DNA of 9,561 bases, taken from the NCBI GenBank assembly GCA_964516635.1, contig CAZEZY010000092.1:1-9561 (forward strand). Direction: 5' to 3'. The DNA is from CAZEZY01 sp964516635. GTDB taxonomy: Bacteria; Pseudomonadota; Gammaproteobacteria; Burkholderiales; Burkholderiaceae_C. Both the position numbers and the translations under genes were made by a program. Under the pieces are notes generated by a model that was given only the letters and a program-made list of their open reading frames with translations, was not told the DNA's origin and did no database searches. The stretch's first letter is position 1. The number at the start of each line of letters is the position of its first letter. This document shows positions 6,813 to 9,561 of this stretch, in pieces.

Positions 6813-9561
<2,749 letters not shown>

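Overview
The window looks like chromosomal core DNA of a betaproteobacterium, most likely Burkholderiales and probably Comamonadaceae. This is inferred from high-GC coding sequence, protein sequences close to that group, and the order carB-greA-DUF4149. No database was searched. There are no tRNA or rRNA genes, mobile elements, CRISPR arrays, or long repeats that I can see.

Layout from left to right. (1) Positions 1-1571, minus strand: the N-terminal ~523 residues of aceE, the E1 subunit of pyruvate dehydrogenase; the rest lies off the left edge. (2) Positions 1572-1733: an AT-rich divergent intergenic region with a good aceE ribosome-binding site, a 6-bp inverted repeat and a possible promoter for the rightward genes. 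(3) Positions 1734-4909, plus strand: a two-component system made of a membrane-bound histidine kinase (large extracytoplasmic region, two cytoplasmic PAS domains, HisKA/HATPase core) and a FixJ/LuxR-type response regulator. (4) Positions 4924-5775, plus strand: folD, starting 14 nt after the regulator and so probably in the same transcript. (5) Positions 5809-6258, 6270-6746 and 6813-9561, minus strand: carB (C-terminal 915 residues; the start is off the right edge), then greA, then a small DUF4149 membrane protein. These genes converge on folD. A strong hairpin with a T-rich tail sits between carB and greA.

Most of the window is housekeeping: pyruvate oxidation, one-carbon folate metabolism, carbamoyl phosphate synthesis for arginine and pyrimidines, and rescue of stalled RNA polymerase. 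The part with unassigned biology is the two-component system. Its signal is unknown, but its position beside aceE and its DctB-like architecture suggest a carboxylate or central-carbon signal. The other item of interest is the terminator-like hairpin immediately ahead of greA. I found no clearly new type of system.
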